This document shows positions 5,280 through 6,557 of a DNA stretch of 6,557 nucleotides, in pieces. The notes under the pieces are model-generated. The model was not told where the DNA came from and did not search any database. It worked only from the letters and a program-made list of their open reading frames with translations. The position numbers and the translations under genes were made by a program. How positions within the stretch are numbered: position 1 is the stretch's first letter; every line of letters starts with the position of its first letter. Source of the DNA: Enterocloster bolteae (GTDB lineage: Bacteria; Bacillota_A; Clostridia; Lachnospirales; Lachnospiraceae); NCBI GenBank assembly GCA_021769025.1, contig JAETTS010000142.1:1-6557 (forward strand), given 5' to 3'.

Positions 5280-6557
5280 TTATGATTTTTCGACAATTTT
5301 TCTTGCAACATACACGCCGCTGGCGGATGCGTGGGACAGGGAGTGGGTGACGCCGCTGCCATCGCCGATGATATAGAGGCCTTTGTACTTCGTTTCCAGA
5401 TTCTCATCCAGTTCCACTTCCATGTTATAGAATTTTACTTCCACACCATAGAGCAGGGTATCATCGTTGGCAGTGCCAGGGGCGATCTTATCCAGTGCAT
5501 AAATCATTTCAATGATGCCATCCAGGATTCGCTTGGGAAGAACCAGGCTTAAATCTCCAGGGGTGGCTGCCAGGGTAGGAGTTACCATGCCTTCCTTGAT
5601 CCGGTTGGCAGTGCTTCTTCTTCCACGGATCAGATCTCCGAAGCGCTGGACGATAACACCGCCTCCCAACATATTGGACAGGCGGGCGATGCTCTCCCCA
5701 TATCCGTTGCTGTCCTTAAAAGGCTCAGAGAAATGTTTGGCAACAAGCAAGGCAAAATTGGTATTGTCAGTCCGCTTCTCCACATCCTCGTAGCTGTGAC
5801 CGTTTACAGTGACAATTCCGTTGGTATTTTCATTTACCACAATGCCATATGGGTTCATACAGAAGGTTCGGACGTTGTCTTCAAATTTTTCTGTGCGATA
5901 GACGATCTTGCTTTCGTACAGCTCATCGGTCAGATGGGAGAAAATCACAGCAGGGAGCTCCACACGAACGCCCAGATCCACACGGTTCGATCTGGTTGGA
6001 ATATTTAGTTCCCTGCATATGGTCTCCATCCATTTGCTGCCGCTCCGCCCCACAGAGATAATGCACTGTCTGCCATCTGCTGCCTGATCCTGACCGTAGT
6101 ATACCCGAAAGCTGTCTTCCAGAATCTCCATATGGGTAACCGGGGTGTCGAAGAAGAAGGAGATGTGGTCTTTCATCTCATTGTATAATTCTTCCAGGAC
6201 GACGTAGTTAATGTCCGTACCCAGGTGGCGGACTGACGCATCTAACAGTTTTAGCTTATTTTGCATACATAGCTTTTTAAACTTGGTACCTGCGGTGGAG
6301 TACATCTTGGTCTTCTCGCCGCCGTGAGAGGTGTTGATGCTGTCAACGTATTTCATTAAATCCAGGGCCTCTGTTTTGCCGATGTATTCATACAGAGTAC
6401 CGCCGAAGTCATTGGTGATATTGTATTTTCCGTCTGAAAAGGCACCTGCTCCGCCAAAACCATTCATGATGGCGCAGGTAGGGCAATTGATGCAGGAAGT
6501 GACTTTATTGCCATCGATGGGGCAGCGGCGCTTGTTGAGAGAATGACCTGCTTCGAA
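5280..6557 (-). CDS. COG2509-like FAD-dependent dehydrogenase (partial, N-terminus off the window)
   Basis: The frame is open from the right edge to a TAA at 5280-5282, giving 425 visible residues. The ATG at 6465-6467 is internal: the 30 residues before it continue the family sequence. The fragment opens with F-E-A-G-H-S-L, which looks like the end of the second Rossmann strand with the ribose-binding glutamate. The GxGxxG loop and roughly 40 or more residues are therefore missing. Then come KRRCPI, a cysteine cluster C12-x9-C22-x2-C25-x2-C28, and GFGGAGAFSDGK (33-44), typical of uncharacterised FAD-dependent dehydrogenases of COG2509. Near the C-terminus, GLYIIGDGSGVTHSLSHASASG is the second FAD-binding (GD) motif, and the stretch VGRSGSKWMETICREL lies mid-protein. 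The substrate is unknown. The family is a flavoprotein oxidoreductase, probably cytoplasmic since no membrane segment is visible. It converges on spoVG across a 114-bp gap. Family assignment is from recognised motifs, not a search. Confidence 0.87.
   Translation of the reverse strand, partial: FEAGHSLNKRRCPIDGNKVTSCINCPTCAIMNGFGGAGAFSDGKYNITNDFGGTLYEYIGKTEALDLMKYVDSINTSHGGEKTKMYSTAGTKFKKLCMQNKLKLLDASVRHLGTDINYVVLEELYNEMKDHISFFFDTPVTHMEILEDSFRVYYGQDQAADGRQCIISVGRSGSKWMETICRELNIPTRSNRVDLGVRVELPAVIFSHLTDELYESKIVYRTEKFEDNVRTFCMNPYGIVVNENTNGIVTVNGHSYEDVEKRTDNTNFALLVAKHFSEPFKDSNGYGESIARLSNMLGGGVIVQRFGDLIRGRRSTANRIKEGMVTPTLAATPGDLSLVLPKRILDGIIEMIYALDKIAPGTANDDTLLYGVEVKFYNMEVELDENLETKYKGLYIIGDGSGVTHSLSHASASGVYVARKIVEKS

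Noticed and set aside
5280..6467. Taking the ATG at 6467 as the true start of the FAD protein
   Set aside because: The upstream 30 codons to the window edge stay open and encode conserved family sequence, including the FAD-binding glutamate and the cysteine cluster, so the gene is cut by the window edge.

Overview
The window reads as ordinary chromosome from a low-to-mid GC, Gram-positive anaerobe of the class Clostridia, most likely a Lachnospiraceae-type gut bacterium. The evidence is a paired glgC-glgD ADP-glucose pyrophosphorylase, a SpoVG homologue, strong AGGAGG-type ribosome sites and consensus sigma-A promoters. No mobile element, CRISPR array, rRNA or tRNA gene is visible. The genus is inference; it was not tested by any search.

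Layout. Bases 1-2143 carry a minus-strand operon: asnS (asparaginyl-tRNA synthetase, 752-2143), followed 23 bp later by an SbcD/YhaO-like metallophosphoesterase that runs off the left edge (1-728). Bases 2144-2454 are a divergent intergenic region. It holds a TTGAAT-17-TATAAT promoter for asnS with a very short leader (no room for a T-box), an A-rich block with roughly helically phased A-tracts and short direct repeats, and an extended -10 promoter for glgC. Bases 2455-5165 carry a plus-strand cluster, glgC - glgD - spoVG. The glgC and glgD reading frames overlap by ATGA, and spoVG follows after 45 bp. Bases 5166-5279 are a convergent intergenic region with two tandem stem-loops, the second a long terminator. 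Bases 5280-6557 are the C-terminal 425 residues of a minus-strand FAD-dependent dehydrogenase (COG2509-like) whose N-terminus lies beyond the right edge.

How the genes work together. GlgC and GlgD are expected to form a hetero-oligomer that makes ADP-glucose from glucose-1-phosphate and ATP, the committed step of glycogen synthesis. GlgC is the catalytic subunit. GlgD has a degenerate nucleotide-binding loop and is probably modulatory. SpoVG is a small nucleic-acid-binding regulator and may be co-transcribed with them. AsnRS charges tRNA-Asn, and the phosphoesterase is probably a DNA-repair nuclease. No strong case for an undescribed system was found. The items most worth a second look are the CX9CX2CX2C cysteine cluster in the FAD protein, the glgCD-spoVG linkage (reminiscent of spoVG-glmU in Bacillus), and the phased A-tract DNA between the divergent promoters.
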